64,000 nt of DNA from Pseudomicrostroma phylloplanum (lineage: Eukaryota > Basidiomycota > Exobasidiomycetes > Microstromatales): positions 496,001 to 560,000 of the forward strand of contig BCHS01000012.1 of NCBI GenBank assembly GCA_039545275.1, written 5' to 3'. Positions 22,736-35,928 of the stretch are shown here, piece after piece. Made by a program: the position numbers and the translations under genes. The notes under the pieces were generated by a model. The model worked only from the letters and a program-made list of their open reading frames with translations. It was not told the DNA's origin and did not search any database. Position 1 is the first letter of the stretch; each line of letters starts with the position of its first letter.

Positions 22736-23943
22736 TCAAGCCCACAAGGACCCGCTAGCACAAGCATGCTGATTGTACCTCCCTCCCTTCTTGACAAACT
22801 TGCCCAAGATCTCGTCAATCTGCTTCACCTCCTTCGGATCCAGGGTGATCTTCCCCGCATCGGCATTCTCCTTAGCATATTGAGCCTTTCTAGTACCGGG
22901 AATAGGAGCAAAGATGGGAGAGCGTTGAAGGATCCACGCCAGGCAGATCTGGGCGGCTGAGGCGCCGCGCTCGGAGGCAATGTGATTGATCGAGTCGGCG
23001 AGGGTGATGTTGTGGTCGAAGTTCTCTGGGGAGAAGGCATCTTGGTGCAGACGGGGATCGCCCTTGGGCAGGTCGTCCCGGGAGCGGATAGAACCGGTGA
23101 GGAGTCCCTTACCTACAGGCGAGTAGGCCAGGATTGGGATCTCTACAAGACGAGAGAGACGGAGAGGGAAAGGGGAAGGGTAGTGGAGGGGGGCTTTATT
23201 TAACATCTGTATCTTGTACACACGCCTGAGGCGCTCATTATATCACTAGACTCACTGTTCTCTTCGCAAATGGCAATGACGCCTTGCTCCTCTGCCTCCA
23301 TGCAGAAGGGACTATACTCGACCTCGACGGTGGCGATGCCATTCTTCGACACCTCGATAGCCTTCTTTAGCGTCTCACCCCCCACCTCGGAGAGACTGAG
23401 GTGCTTGAACAGCCCTTCATCGCGCAGTGTGATGTACATCTTCACTGCCTCCTCAACACCCATAGCCTTGGGGAAACGAGCCGGCTCCCAAAGGTCCACC
23501 TCCTTTCCTCCCTCATCGGAGCCCAGCTCAGAACGGATCTGCTTCAGCGTCTCCCGCAATGTCTGAACATCCGTCACCGGCGCCATTCCTCCAAAGCCCT
23601 TCTCCGCATATCCTCCCTCACCGAAAATCTTGATCCCACCCTTGACACAGAGAACAACTTTCTCCTTGTCCTCTGGGTACTTGTCAAAGTACCTCTTGAT
23701 CAACTTGAGGTTGGCGTGTGGGTCCTCGGAAGGACCGTAGAACTGGCCTGCATCCCAGAGGCGACAACCGGCTTCGAGAGAGGCACGCATGGTTGCGAAG
23801 GCTTGGTCGTCCGGAGTGAAATGACTGGGGTCGGTCCAGGTTAGACCCATCAGGCCGAGGTTCATGCGGGAGATGTGCTCTGAGGAGGCGGACCCGCCGA
23901 GCGGGAGGGTGGGCATGCTGGAGCTGGAGGCGGTGGATGTCAT
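22736..23943 (-). CDS. Pyridoxal reductase, aldo/keto reductase family (Plr1 type)
   Basis: Exons 23943-23256 and 23142-22736 are separated by a 113-bp intron (AACA|GTGAGT ... TTGTAG|AG), giving 364 residues. The aldo/keto reductase barrel shows the catalytic Asp64 and Tyr69 in WDAGQFYG and Lys101 in VVLCVKGG. Later segments are EVEYSPFCMEAE, PILAYSPVGKGLLTG and the NADPH-binding PIPGTRKAQYAKENADA. The DLWEPARFPK stretch stands where other family branches have a catalytic His, as in the S. pombe Plr1 group. The enzyme should reduce pyridoxal to pyridoxine with NADPH in vitamin B6 salvage. Some N-terminal Ser-rich residues may be untranslated if the second Met (residue 10) is used. It lies directly downstream of the thiazole synthase gene on the same strand. 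Confidence 0.88.
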
Positions 23944-24370
23944 GTTGGTCTTGTTTGGTAGGTGTGTGGGCGGGGGCGTCTCAGTAGTGACTGTTGATAG
24001 ATGTATGAGGACAAGAAGTCTTATGGACGTACTCTTTGCCAGATTATATGTTAGATGCAAACTTCTTCGAGGCGAGAGTAAGCTGATGGGAGCGCAGCAC
24101 TCTCGGAAAAGGCGGCCAGGCATGGTCCGATGCGAAGTGGAGGCTTCATCAAGCAGATCAGCGGCACGGCACGGCTGCAGGCTCCTTCGGCAACGCACAC
24201 TCGCAAAAGGGAGAGGAACACACTGGTTGATGCTATTCATTCATATGGCTATCAGATGGATCAAGACTTCTTATGACAGCGCTTCTCTTCTTCCAACACA
24301 TGTTGTTCGACGACAATTTCTTTCACTTGTATGCAGAGCTGTATCAGGCATAGCGGCTAGAGACGGCGAC
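23944..24370. other. Spacer between THI4 and pyridoxal reductase genes
   Basis: The 427-bp spacer contains the THI4 3' UTR and the pyridoxal reductase promoter, both on the minus strand. No further gene is seen. Confidence 0.5.
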
Positions 24371-25594
<1,224 letters not shown>

Positions 25595-27300
25595 TTTGGG
25601 CAGTGTGAGGTTTGGTAAGAATGGCGAACATGATGACTAGCACAGTCATTCCTGCCTTTATATATCCCTTGGGGCAGCCTTCGGAGATCTGAGAGACGCG
25701 GCACCATGCCAGCGAGCGTTCGCTTGGGGCAGAGAACGATTAACCTGCAGCTGCGAGGGCAATGGCAACGGCACCAGCATAAAGGGCAGGGAGGGGGTCG
25801 GTCCTGAGTTTACTTTGGGGTAAAGGGTGCGCATCTTTGCCAGGGGGCCACCGGCTGGGAGGTGCAATAGCACAGTGCCTGCTTGGGAGTGCATCTCCCA
25901 GCCAGGGCGTATCTCCTAAGCCGTCATCGCCTGATACGAACCATGCACGGCAGGGACCACAGCAACGTGCTCGGCGCATTCGTTGCAGCGAGGGTCCAGC
26001 ACAAATCCTCATTGTCGAGTCATTCACACCGGAGTCAAGTGCTGCACAATCAGCCGCCTCGGGTATGGACGCACTCTTGCCGAGAACTGAGGGGGTCGTG
26101 GGGAGAATGCTGCACCTGGCACGCTATCTGCCCCTTGCGCTCGGGGCAACAGCGGCACGGAGCGGGGTTCAGAGGCACACTCCCGCCGGCTTGACGCCCC
26201 TTCCTCGACCCAGGTCTCGCCTACGACCCACTTTCAGCTGATCCTGAGATACTACTTTGAAATTGCACAAACCTTGGCGGGGCGAGGCAAGTTTCTCACG
26301 AACAGTTGTGCCGCTGTCTGTTTCTTGGTCAGCAGCGGGAGCGGCTCCAAAAACGTGCCCTTGACCGTGGCCGGGATGCTGGGCAGAGGGTGGAAGCAGA
26401 TCACAGCGCGGTCGGGACGGGCTATACCAGCGTCACCGCAGTGTGAATCGCGTACACCAATGATCTGCCTTCGATGACTGCTCCAACGGCGGGCATGGTA
26501 ATCGACTGCTACAGACAATGGGGGGTGCCACTGCGTTGCGCTGTGGTGAGAATGTGTGCGTAGTGGAAGCGTGCGGGAGGGGAGCAGGCCGTGAACGAGG
26601 AGTTGAAACTCCGCCCGCGAGACCTGCCGCCTGGTGCAGCTTCACGTGACCACGAATTCCTCGATCCGCAACGGCCGCCCCGCCAGAGAATTCCACCGGG
26701 GGCGAGTGACGAATTGGCCGACTGCGTCTCCTCGACCTCACAACTCCTCACCCATCCTTCTCCGCTTCCACCCGCAAACTTCATCACCCCTCCCCCCCTC
26801 AAGGTTGGTATCTACATTCACGACAGAACATGCGAGATCATAGATGGGAAATCAGAGGCAGGCTGGTTGACACCAGGTTGGACATTGGGAGGTTGGAAAA
26901 GAGGACCGGTAGTAGAAGGTCGGAGCATGCCCAGCCTGATGGCCACCTCAGGGTCTTCGTTGCTCAAACAAAGTCTACAGTGGCACTCTGTTGCTACTCG
27001 GATACCAGAGCTGGCGTAATCAGCCTTCAATGGCTGGCTGTATGCAACAGAGGCATCAGGCATTCCAAGGCTCCGGCGAGACTGAGAAGGACTAGGCAGT
27101 GGGATAGATGGAGAGCGAGCCACTGGCGGGCTGAACTGGGGCGCCGCAAGCTGGGCAGGACCGAGCTAGCTGGATGCGACTGTATCAGCGAATCGCAGGC
27201 GGCAGTCTCGATTGCATGAAGCTGCCCATTCACATTTGAGGTCAAGTGGCTGACCCCTCTCGCCTCTACTCTTCCCCCTCTCAGCCACCCTCTCTTCACA
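25595..27300. other. Divergent intergenic region THI4-RPL6, 1.7 kb, no supported gene
   Basis: This is the longest gene-free stretch apart from the transposon. It should carry the THI4 and RPL6 promoters. The 25650-26240 part is GC-rich with short open frames on both strands, none with a domain or a coding-like composition. The last 60 bp before RPL6 are pyrimidine-rich, as expected for ribosomal protein gene leaders. I found no tRNA or other RNA gene by eye. Confidence 0.45.
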
Positions 27301-28231
27301 ATGGCCAGGAACTCGGACATCGCCCCTTACGTCGGTCGACTGAGCCGTACCGGCGCCTTCCAGAAGAAGGGAGCCTACAAGCTCACCCAGTCTCGCAAGG
27401 CCCCAGCTGCCAAGGCCGCTGACGCCCCCGAGAGCAAGACCAAGGAGCTCAAGAAGGGAGGTAGCCGCAACGTGCCCACCACCAAGGCATCGCGCTACTA
27501 CCCTTCGGAGGACGTCAAGAAGCCCAAGGCTTCGCGAAAGTCCAACAAGGCTGCCGCTCTCCGCTCCACCATCCAGCCCGGTACCGTGTTGATCCTCCTC
27601 GCTGGCCGATTCCGTGGCAAGCGAGTCGTCTTCCTCAAGCAGCTCGAGTCTGGTCTCCTGCTGGTCACTGGCCCCTTCAAGGTCAACGGTGTCCCCATCC
27701 GCAGGGTCAACCAGGCCTACGTCATTGCCACCAGCACCAAGCTGAACGTTTCGGACGTCAAGGTGAGCATTCTTGGACAGTGATGAAGAGATGTGAAACG
27801 GAGATGTGAAGGCGATTTGAAGGTCCCATGGAGTCAATCTGTGCTGGGAGATGGCTGCAAAGGGCGCGAGATGAGGAAACCGCGAGCTGCCATGGGAGGA
27901 CCAGTGCTGCTTTGGAAGAGTGTTAATGCTTTTAGAGACAGCCGATGCTGACTGCCTGTCCTTCCTCCCATCCTTCCTCCCTCAGGTCGACGAGAAGCTC
28001 AACGACTCCTACTTCCGCCGCGAGAAGTCTTCTGGTGCCAAGCCCGAGGCTTCCTTCTTTGCCGACCCCGCCAACAAGCAGCCCCACCCATCGAGCAAGG
28101 TGGAGGACCAGAAGTCTCTGGACAAGTCTGTTCTGGCTGCCATCAAGAAGGAGGGCCCGGTCATGGCCAAGTACCTGGCCTCGACCTTCTCTCTGTCGAA
28201 CGGTGACAAGCCCCACGCCATGAAGTTCTAA
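27301..28231 (+). CDS. RPL6: 60S ribosomal protein L6 (eL6)
   Basis: Exons 27301-27762 and 27986-28231 with a 223-bp intron (phase 0) encode 235 residues. The eL6 signature is clear: [39 protein letters not shown], then [19 protein letters not shown]. The basic N-terminus ([18 protein letters not shown]) is typical. eL6 lies on the solvent side of the large subunit. Codon choice is strongly biased to C-ending codons, as expected for a highly expressed gene. The start ATG follows a pyrimidine-rich leader and a CACA context. The intron is long for this window and may hold a small nucleolar RNA. Confidence 0.97.
27779..27960 (+). ncRNA. Candidate intronic box C/D snoRNA in the RPL6 intron (weak)
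   Basis: Within the intron, a C-box-like TGATGA at about 27781 follows GGACAG. A D-box CTGA at 27948-27951 is followed closely by CTGTCC, which can pair with GGACAG. An internal ATGAGGA could be a C'-like box. The span of about 170 nt is long for a C/D snoRNA and the guide target is unknown, so this is only a candidate. Confidence 0.2.
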
Positions 28232-29045
28232 AGTGGTGGGTTGTGCTCCAGCAAAATCCCCTCTTCTCTAGTGTCTTCTTGTAGTTGTTAGAATCCATCA
28301 GGGTAGGGGAGGACCTGCTCTGATGGTTGGATGTTGGCGGTGGTGGTTACTTGGTAGCTTGCGCACGAGGTTGGCAGGTGTACCGAGTTGTAGTTAGTTA
28401 GTCGGGTCGGTGTCAGTGTCATTCCTCTTCCCCCCACCACCCTCATCTCCGCGTTTGATCGACGCTGGTTTCCCTATTTCAGTTTTTTCTCCTCTTGAAC
28501 CTCGCTTCAAAAACCAACCAAGTCAACCCAACGTTGGAGTGTGACTGCGAGAAGAGGCGTGAGTGTGAGTGTGAGGGCATGGTATATGGAGCTCCTCGAT
28601 GCTACTACAAGAGGCCAGTGTGTGCATTGACTGGCTTCCTGCCTGCGTTGCTTGGTGACTCTGGTATGGCTTGATCTGTCCGCCTAGGTATGACTCGCAG
28701 GGCGGAAGTGACTTGTCTCTCCTCTCCCCTTGGCGCACGTTTTTTCCCGTGAAGGCGAGGCGCGAGGGGTCCAGGCAAAACGCCGTGATTCAGCTCTACC
28801 CCGCCGCATCCGCATCCCCCAAAGAGAGAGTAGCAGCAAACAGCAACAACCAATAGCAGCGGTAGTCAGGTCTCCCTCTCGCCTCGTCACGTCGTCACCT
28901 TGACTCGGTACATATCCCCCTCCATCCTCTTCATCGTCACCCTACTCGCTGCCTGCCTTGCTTTCGAGATTCTTTAATCCAGTCTACCTACCCCCCACTC
29001 CTCAGCCCTCTACCTCCTCCTCCCCCTGCCTACCCCACACTCATC
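28232..29045. other. Intergenic region between RPL6 and HIS1
   Basis: The 814-bp spacer separates two + strand genes and should contain the RPL6 3' UTR and the HIS1 promoter and leader. The last 180 bp are C/T-rich. No gene is supported. Confidence 0.5.
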
Positions 29046-30266
29046 ATGACCACCCTCTTCAACAAGGACGCCCTGCAAGGTCGTATGCTCTTTGCCATTC
29101 CCAAAAAAGGTCGCCTCTACGAAAAATGTCTCGAACTCCTCTCAGGCGCCGACATTCAATTCCGTCGCCAAAGTCGCTTGGACGTGGCCCTAGTCATGAA
29201 CCACCCAATGGCACTCGTATTCCTCCCCGCTGCCGATATCCCGCGCTTTGTAGGCGAGGGAAACGTGGATCTGGGAATCACGGGACAGGATATGGTCGTC
29301 GAGAGTGGTCTTGCCGACCTCGTCGCAGAGGAAATGGAGTTGGGTTTTGGGAAATGCAAGTTGCAGGTGCAGGTACCAGAGGCAGATCAGGAACTGCAGA
29401 CTGTTGAAGCCTTGGTGGGAAAGAAGGTCGCGACGAGCTTTGATGTGCTCTCTCGCAAGTATTTTGCGGACTTGGATGCACAGGTTAATGAGAAGAGGAG
29501 GAGAGAGGCACAGCAGCAGGGGAGAGAGGTGGAGATGCTAGAGACTAAAATCGAATACGTGGGAGGGTCAGTCGAGGCGGCTTGTGCATTGGGAGTCGCA
29601 GATGGTATTGGTGAGTGAATGACAAGGTATGAAGAGGACCGATGGACAGGCCATACTGGGCAACGGTCGCTGCTGCCTACCTCCTACCCTCAAGACGGTC
29701 TACTGACGCCCATGAATTCCCCTCATCTGCTCCTTCTTCTCACCCCTTGCCTCACCTCACTTCGGTAGTCGACCTGGTCGAGTCAGGAGAAACCATGCGA
29801 GCCTGTGGTCTGCACGCAATCTCCACCCTCCTCTCCTCTCAAGCCACCCTCATCCGTCCCGTTACCCCCCACGTCCGCTCCAACCAAGCCCTCATCAAGC
29901 TAATCGTCTCCCGCATCCGTGGAGTAATGGCAGCAGCGCAGTATGTCCTCTGCCAGTACAACATCCACCGTTCGAATTTGGATGCTGCGTTGGCTATCAC
30001 GCCTGGGAGGAGGGCGGCGACGGTTAGTCCGCTGGAGGATGATGGGTGGAGCGCGGTTAGTGCCATGGTCAAGAAGAGCGAGGCGGCGACGGTGATGGAT
30101 CGATTGGAGGAGGTGGGAGGAAAGGACATCTTTACATTGGCATTGGACGTGAGTAGAATAGAGTAGCAGCAGAGACGGTGCGCAGCGAGTTGCGAAATGG
30201 CGATCGCAGACTGACCAAGCTTGGCTCCTCCCTCGCTTTTTTGCCCATCAGAATTGCCGAACATGA
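29046..30266 (+). CDS. HIS1: ATP phosphoribosyltransferase, first step of histidine synthesis
   Basis: Three exons (29046-29610, 29769-30148, 30252-30266) give 319 residues. The last exon codes only NCRT and stop, matching the NCR ending of fungal His1 proteins. Domain signs are LFAIPKKGRLYEKCLELL at the start, DIPRFVGEGNVDLGITGQD, YVGGSVEAACALGVADGIVD, and LVESGETMRACGL, the phosphate-binding part. A C-terminal regulatory domain follows (DDGWSAVSAMVKKSEAATVM), the site of histidine feedback inhibition in long-form enzymes. It joins ATP and PRPP to give phosphoribosyl-ATP in the cytosol. Introns are 158 and 103 bp, GT-AG, with matching phases. Confidence 0.95.
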
Positions 30267-30434
30267 GAGGAGAAAGACGCTCCATTGTGGGTTCCCACCT
30301 GTCACCGATAGATAGATGCACGAGACTTTCAGCTCTCGACCCATAACACAATAGCATTGCACTGTCCACTAGCGCAGCATAGCAAAGGACACACAGCGTT
30401 TGCATCCTCTTCCGCCTCTTCTCCGTCCTGAGCT

Positions 30435-32085
30435 CTAGCTCAACCAGATAGCATGACTTGCCCCCTCCCTCTCCCCGTCTTTGAGGCCCACACTCGCCTC
30501 CCCAGCTGCACCGCCCATACCGGGGAGCTGCGCCCGCGCGACCTCCTTGAGGTCTTTTCCATCCCACTGCATAACGAGCACATACCCCAGCTCATCGTCT
30601 GTCAGCACAGCCAAGTCCTGTACTGCAGACTCAGAGCCCTCAGCGGAAAAAGAAGGGTAGTGAGGTGCTTCGAGAGGGTAGCGCGGTGCCCACTCCCACG
30701 CATTGGCTTTCCCTCCGCTAGTGGGCGTTTCGAACTTGATCCCACCTCCATCCGCTTCTGATTCGTCTTCTACGATCGGCGACTTGAGGTTGTCAAGATC
30801 CACCCTCCACCCCCTCACGAGCCCCTTGGTGGCCGTCGTCATCCCGCGCGTAGTGGCGAAGAGGTACCCTCCGCAAGGGGAGAGACGGATGGTGTCCCCC
30901 CTATAGGCATGCGTGTCCGCGCCTGCCGCAAGGAGGGAGACTCGCTGAACGTGCTGCAGCCGAGGTACAGCTGCGTCGTCACCTTGGGTACTCCTCTGAG
31001 TCTGGGCCTGAGCCTGAGCGTTGCCCTCACTAGGGAGGATGACTCGGTAGGCGTCGGCGAAGGAGTTGTGCTCCGTCACGGCAAAGACCCAGCGACCGCA
31101 CGCGGTGGGCACGACGTGCCGTGGTCCATCTCCAGTGGCCGGTGAGGGGTTGGCCGAGAGGAGAGTCAGACGACCTGTAGAGACGTCCCGCGAGTATATG
31201 AGGATGGCATTACGGCCGCTGCGGGGTGGAGAGCAGGGAGCCAGGCACGACGGGGTGAGCGACCTGCACTCCATTCTACATACTGTCTGAGGTCAATCCC
31301 GCTGTGCGCTGCGCTACTCACAGATCTGCCACATACGCCAGCCCATTGACGTCAAAGTCAACATTGTGTGCTCCGTATCTCAGACTCTTCCTGCTCTTGT
31401 CCGCACCCGCAAGCGCCTCTTCCCCACCCGGCAGAAAGACGAGCTGCTGCGTCTGGTTGCCAATCGCTCCTGTGACTGCGTCCAGCTGGAAGACCTCGCC
31501 TGTGGGCCCGCCGGCTTGATAGAGGAAGCGTGAGGGCCCGGCAGAAGCGGAGCTGTTGGAGCTGGACGCAGAGCTAGAGGTAGCGCCTTGCAAGGAGGAC
31601 CTCACTCCATACGCGGGGCTCGTGAGGGACTCGTACGGCGGCGGCTGCACAGCGACGTAGCTCCCCGCAGCGAGAATCTCTCTCGAATTAATCAGACTGA
31701 CCTTCTCCTGACCCGGATGGAGGGAGACACGCCAGGCGGAGAGCTCACGCTGGTCTGCCCAGGTCGTCGCGTAGACGATACGGGATGCGTGGAGCGCTCC
31801 TCCTCCTCCTATGCTCCCGCTCCCGCTGCTGCTGCTTCCACTGCCTGCTGAGATCTCTGGAATGAATCCGCCTAGAGTGAGATACTGATGCGGTCCCCTC
31901 GCGGGCACAGATAGCGTGACGGTCAGGTCCCTCGTGAGAGTGTCGAAGGTTAGGAGATGCAGAAAGAGGGTGTTGAACGTTCCGGTGAGGATATGTCTCA
32001 GCCGAGGGCAGGTACCTGCTGCTGCCGCTGCTGCTGCTGCTGCTGCTGCGCCTCGAGGAGCTGAGGAGCCGAGCGGGATCTGCAT
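30435..32085 (-). CDS. Lactonase-type seven-bladed beta-propeller (carboxy-muconate cyclase / phosphogluconolactonase-like)
   Basis: Exons 32085-31322 and 31218-30435 with a 103-bp intron give 515 residues. The repeated blade pattern of the Lactonase family (PF10282) is visible: HILTGTFNTLFLHLLTFD, VYATTWADQRELSAWRV, YGAHNVDFDVNGLAYVADLG, RNAILIYSRD, GDGPRHVVPTACGRWVFAV and DTIRLSPCGGYLFATTR. Members include 3-carboxy-cis,cis-muconate cyclase of fungal aromatic degradation and bacterial 6-phosphogluconolactonase; the substrate here cannot be told apart. The first about 25 residues contain an Ala run encoded by a GCA repeat (32013-32048). The ATG at 32085 is the first in frame, but a short upstream exon is possible. 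Confidence 0.8.
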
Positions 32086-32513
32086 ACCGTCTGTGGAGCT
32101 TCCTCTACAGTACAACAGGATGTGGGAAGCGACGGTTCAGAGGGAAGAAGGTACAAGGAGAAGGAGGATAGAAGTGGGGCAGCAGCTCCAATCGGGAAGA
32201 TCGGACAGGCGCCGGACATCACGGAAAGCGCACCAGTGCAGGAGCAGGGGAGCGGAGATCCAAAGGCAGATGTCCGAAATCGCAACGTGGGGTGAAGACA
32301 GACATGAGAAGAAACCTTCGAAAGGCGTGTGTGCTCGACGAGTGCTATCTGTCGATGGGATATATGTAGAGATGGGAGCAAGGGGTCACGGAGCTTTGAT
32401 AGAGTACATGAAGAGATGCGAGTGTACGCGAGCGCAGAGGCTCCAGTCGGGATCAGGATCCTGTCTGGCTGCCGATCTAAATCTCCCATCACATCGCCGT
32501 CACAACCCAGCAT
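32086..32513. other. Promoter region of the lactonase-type gene
   Basis: This 428-bp spacer lies upstream of the lactonase-type gene and downstream of the SET-like gene, both on the minus strand. Open frames across it are continuations of the GCA-repeat frame and were not accepted. Confidence 0.45.
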
Positions 32514-33477
32514 CTATTGCTCAGTCTTAGCCCTCTTGGCCGGCTTCTGGTCCTTCTCCTCCAGGTCAATCTCGGCAGCGTCGTCCTCGGAGTCCTCCTC
32601 GCTGTCGTCCTCGTCGGAGAAGTCCTCATCATCAAAGTCAAAGTCCTCATCGTCGGCGGCCTCGCCAGTGTACCAGTCGAGGGCCATGGGGTAGAAGCTC
32701 TCGGCGATGAGCTGACCAATACCGTTGGCGATCTCGGGGTGAGTGCAGTCGAAGAAGGAAGAGAAGAAGGAGCCGGGGGTGAAGGTCTCCTCGTCCTCGT
32801 AGCTGGTTGGCTTCAGCTTGCACAGATTCTTCTCGTCGCTCTTCCACTTGATCTCAGTCTTGATGGGCGTAAGGTCATCGGCCCAGTCGAACTCAGAGTC
32901 GCCCAAGTCCTTCGAGTCAGCCTTGGTCTGGAACTCCTTCACCAGGTTGTTCTCGGCCAGGTACTCGTTGTCGGCGAAGATGAACTCGATCTTGGTGGCT
33001 CGGGGGTCCTGAACATCGCGGTGGATCTTGAGGCCCTTCAGCTTGGCGATCAGAGGATGGTCGACGTCGTCAAAGTAGGCAGCCAGGCCCTCGTGGTTGG
33101 CAATCTGTGGAAGAGGAGGTACGGTAGAGGAGCGTGAGCAGACCGAGCATATCGAAGAGCGAAATGGTGTGGAACCTCGAAGGTGATCGGGTCCGCTACT
33201 CACAGCCTGAGGCCAGAAGCCGTCGATCTTGTTGATGATCTCGTCCCTCTTCTCCCACAGAGGCTTGTAGAGCTCCTCACGCTTGCGCAAGAGCACAGCG
33301 TCAGCCTGAGTCAGTTCCTTTGTCCAGGCATCGAGCTTCTCCTCTGTAGCATGGGAACAAGCGGGAGGGAAGAAGCATCAGCATGCAACGCACCAGCGAG
33401 CATCCGGATGGGTCTCAGCTGAACTCACCAGTGGCAGAGTCGAACTCCTTGTCTTGCTTCGAGTATTCAGTGGTCAT
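32514..33477 (-). CDS. SET/NAP-family histone chaperone
   Basis: Three exons (33477-33429, 33343-33204, 33104-32514) with 85- and 99-bp introns encode 259 residues. An N-terminal helix (VLLRKREELYKPLWEKRDEI) leads to NKIDGFWPQAIANHEGLAAY, where human SET has [20 protein letters not shown]. It continues with KIEFIFADNEYLAENNLVKE and a TEIKWKSDEKNL segment, then SFFSSFFDC. The C-terminus is a strongly acidic tail (about residues 215-250) ending in a short basic end (KPAKRAKTEQ). SET proteins bind histones, inhibit phosphatase 2A and block histone acetylation in animals; fungal members are close to Vps75. The identification as SET/NAP is firm, while its exact partner is inferred. Confidence 0.9.
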
Positions 33478-33984
33478 GATGTATGTGTAAGGTCGGGGCT
33501 TTGTGGTGGTGGTGGTGGTAATGTGTGCTGGTAGCGTGGATGGAGCGATGCAATCTTGAAAAAATAGAATAGAGCTTCTTCCGAACATGGAATCAAATCC
33601 TCGCATCTCACCCCTGCGCGCGTCTCGCGGATGTGGAGGGCCAGAGGACGTGATGTCTGGCCGTCTTCTCTCCGTTCCGATATCTGCTCTCGTTCCGGCT
33701 CACGACTCCATGGATATATGATTAGTAGGCTACAGGCGGATGCTCCTCACGACAAGGAACCTGGAGGATACATAAAGGGAAATCTTAAGACTGCCTTGCG
33801 TTTCCTCCTCCTTTCAACGACCGATATGCCACCAGCGCTCACGTCTTTTGCCCCTTCTGAGCTCAGACAATTTCTTCGAGCTTGTCCGCCACAAATTCGT
33901 CCGTCGCGTGGTGCTGCAACGTCTCAGCTCTGATGCCGTCCGATACAATGTTGTCGTTCCCTCGGTCCTCTCGGTAAATCAGTC
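33478..33984. other. Promoter region of the SET-like gene
   Basis: A 507-bp spacer between two minus-strand genes should hold the SET-like promoter. A stretch of TGG repeats lies in its leader near 33505-33520. No gene is supported. Confidence 0.45.
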
Positions 33985-35066
33985 TCATGACTGCATCTGC
34001 ACCAGGACATTCCGACAGTCAGCCGAATCTAGCGCTGCTCGCCATTGTCTTGTCTTCTCTCCGTGAGAAGGTCTATAGACGCTATTGGGGAATGCCTTGA
34101 GATGCAGAAGAGCAGTAAATGTCATCCTAAACGTTGCGGAAAGTATATCGGCCTCGACTTGAAAATCTATCCAATTTGTGCGGATCACCTTCCTCGGCCA
34201 GAAGCACAGCACCAGAGTGGCTTCAACGGCGGCCAGCCCGAAAAGTGCATCATAAGGCTCGATCAGGTCGGATATCGTGCAGTAGAGGATGATGAGACAG
34301 TACGCTGCTAGGATCAGCGAGCTGGTATAGATGATAGAGAGCCAGGAGTGACCGAACCCAGGCAGCCAGGAACTTTCACAGTACCAGCCGACTGAGCGCA
34401 GTAGGGCTGTGAGTACGGTACAGGTCGGCAGGAAGATCACGTACTGTAAGATGGCCACTGCAGGAGAACAATGAGAGAAGGTCCGTACTCAGTGAATAGA
34501 CTCATGTAGCGTTGAGGGAACAACCATGAATTCCTTACCTTTCATAAACCTTAGGAATCCCAATCCTGACTTGGTTCGAGACCGAAACCAGCCCAGCGGA
34601 CAAGGACCCTGTACCGGCCTGACTTTGAGGAAGGCGGCATGCTGCTGAGCAGGTGTATCCCCAATATACTGCAGGAGGAGCGCAAAGAAGCTCGCGATGA
34701 CTATGCTTCCACAGCAAGCAATAAGGATGTCGAAGGCGGAGGACTGCGGGAGATAAGAGCGACTACAGAGGTCAGCGATGACTCTTACTACCTCTTTGCG
34801 TTCCCCATCGAGCTCACCTGTGGGTACCACAGATAGCGCAGCCAGGCAAGGAGGGTATACGCAGGCACGAAGAAGAGGATCCTAGCAATGTTGCGCTGCT
34901 GCGTCAGATGGGTATAATAGGACAGGTGCTGCCATAGGAGCCAGCAGGAGGCAACGATGGCTAGTAGAGAAAAGCTGCTGCTGGCTACCAATACATTGCG
35001 GTGCAGCTCAGAACTCATCTCCATACTGACGCGGTTGGTGTCCGCTGGACAGGTGGTGTTGATCAT
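33985..35066 (-). CDS. OST-alpha/TMEM184 family multi-pass membrane protein
   Basis: Exons 35066-34818, 34743-34539 and 34457-33985 with 74- and 81-bp introns encode 308 residues. The QRNIARILFFVPAYTLLAWL segment matches the QRYIIRILxMVPIY signature of the family. GLGFLRFMKVAILQY matches the conserved GFLRFCKQ..L.F.VVKP region after the third helix. About six hydrophobic helices are visible, starting near residue 25. N-terminal NTTC and DTNRVS parts may face outside. Animal OST-alpha exports bile acids and steroids; fungal TMEM184-like proteins are little studied. The protein is shorter than most relatives (about 400), mainly in the C-terminal tail. The start is the first in-frame ATG; a longer frame continues upstream without one. 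Confidence 0.8.
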
Positions 35067-35928
35067 CTTACTTAAGTCTGAGATTGCTACTAGTTGCGAG
35101 ATGTACTTGGAGAAAGGACTCGTGCGGCCTTCCAAAACAGGATGTTCCGGGGGGTGAAATTGTCGCCGATTGTGCGGCGATAAGACATTCAATGTGGGCA
35201 CCCACTCCGTATGTAGTGATGCAGAGTCTGTCGCCCAGAGAGTGGATGCAAGTCCTAGGCGGCTCTTTGTCCGAAGAGGATCATCCGCAAGTGTGAATAC
35301 TGATAAGATGGGTCACAAGGTGCGGTGCCATGCGGTGCTGTGCTCAGGGTTCAATGACGCTGCAATCAGTTGGTGGCCCCAGCGTCTCCACAGGCGAATT
35401 CTCCGCAACTCCGCTTCCGCGTTGGGAAAAGCGCCGGTGTCGGGTGGAAAGTGATTGCGGCTGCACTGTGTACCTATCACCAAGATCACCATGACCATCA
35501 AGCAAACAACACCCAGCACGCCCAGGCACCGCCCCACAGCGGGACCTGCGCGTCGCGAAACAGGCATGCAAGGGAGAAAAGGGGAAAGGGGGGGGGGGGG
35601 GGGGGGGGGCGAAGCGCATATAGTCACCATCTTCAGGGCATCACACAGACTTTGCGGACGGACAACAAGGCAGGGTGGAGCAGAGGGTCAACACCGGAGG
35701 ACCCTTGTCTTTCGACCATGTCCAGCTCTCACCTCATCCTACAGTATCACCGGCGATCGTAACACCTTCCCTCTTCGCTTCGAAGACACTCGTCAACCCC
35801 CTCCCCAACCTTCTACTGTCTCACGATAGGACACCCGTCTTCAGTGTTCATGCAGCAAAGCGCGCGCCGTCTGTCAGCAGTCGTGCACCTACAGACCACA
35901 GTGAGCGTATCACATCACACAACCCACG
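35067..35928. other. Divergent promoter region with poly-G tract
   Basis: An 862-bp spacer between divergent genes (OST-alpha-like and protein kinase). It contains the 22-bp G run at 35588-35609. No gene is supported; short frames over the G run are simple sequence. Confidence 0.5.
35588..35609 (+). repeat. Poly-G homopolymer, 22 bp as assembled
   Basis: This is an uninterrupted run of 22 G residues about 320 bp upstream of the kinase start codon. The length may not be exact because such runs are prone to sequencing error. Confidence 0.95.

Noticed and set aside
25837..26241. 134-codon + strand frame in the THI4-RPL6 spacer
   Set aside because: No recognisable domain or coding-like pattern; other frames of similar length overlap it on both strands.
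26236..26260. CTGAGATACTAC resembling part of a TPP riboswitch near THI4
   Set aside because: It is on the strand opposite to THI4 and lacks the matching ACCTGA and pyrophosphate-helix elements.
31998..32513. 171-codon minus-strand frame upstream of the lactonase-type gene
   Set aside because: It overlaps the lactonase exon in another frame and gets a Gln run from the same GCA repeat.
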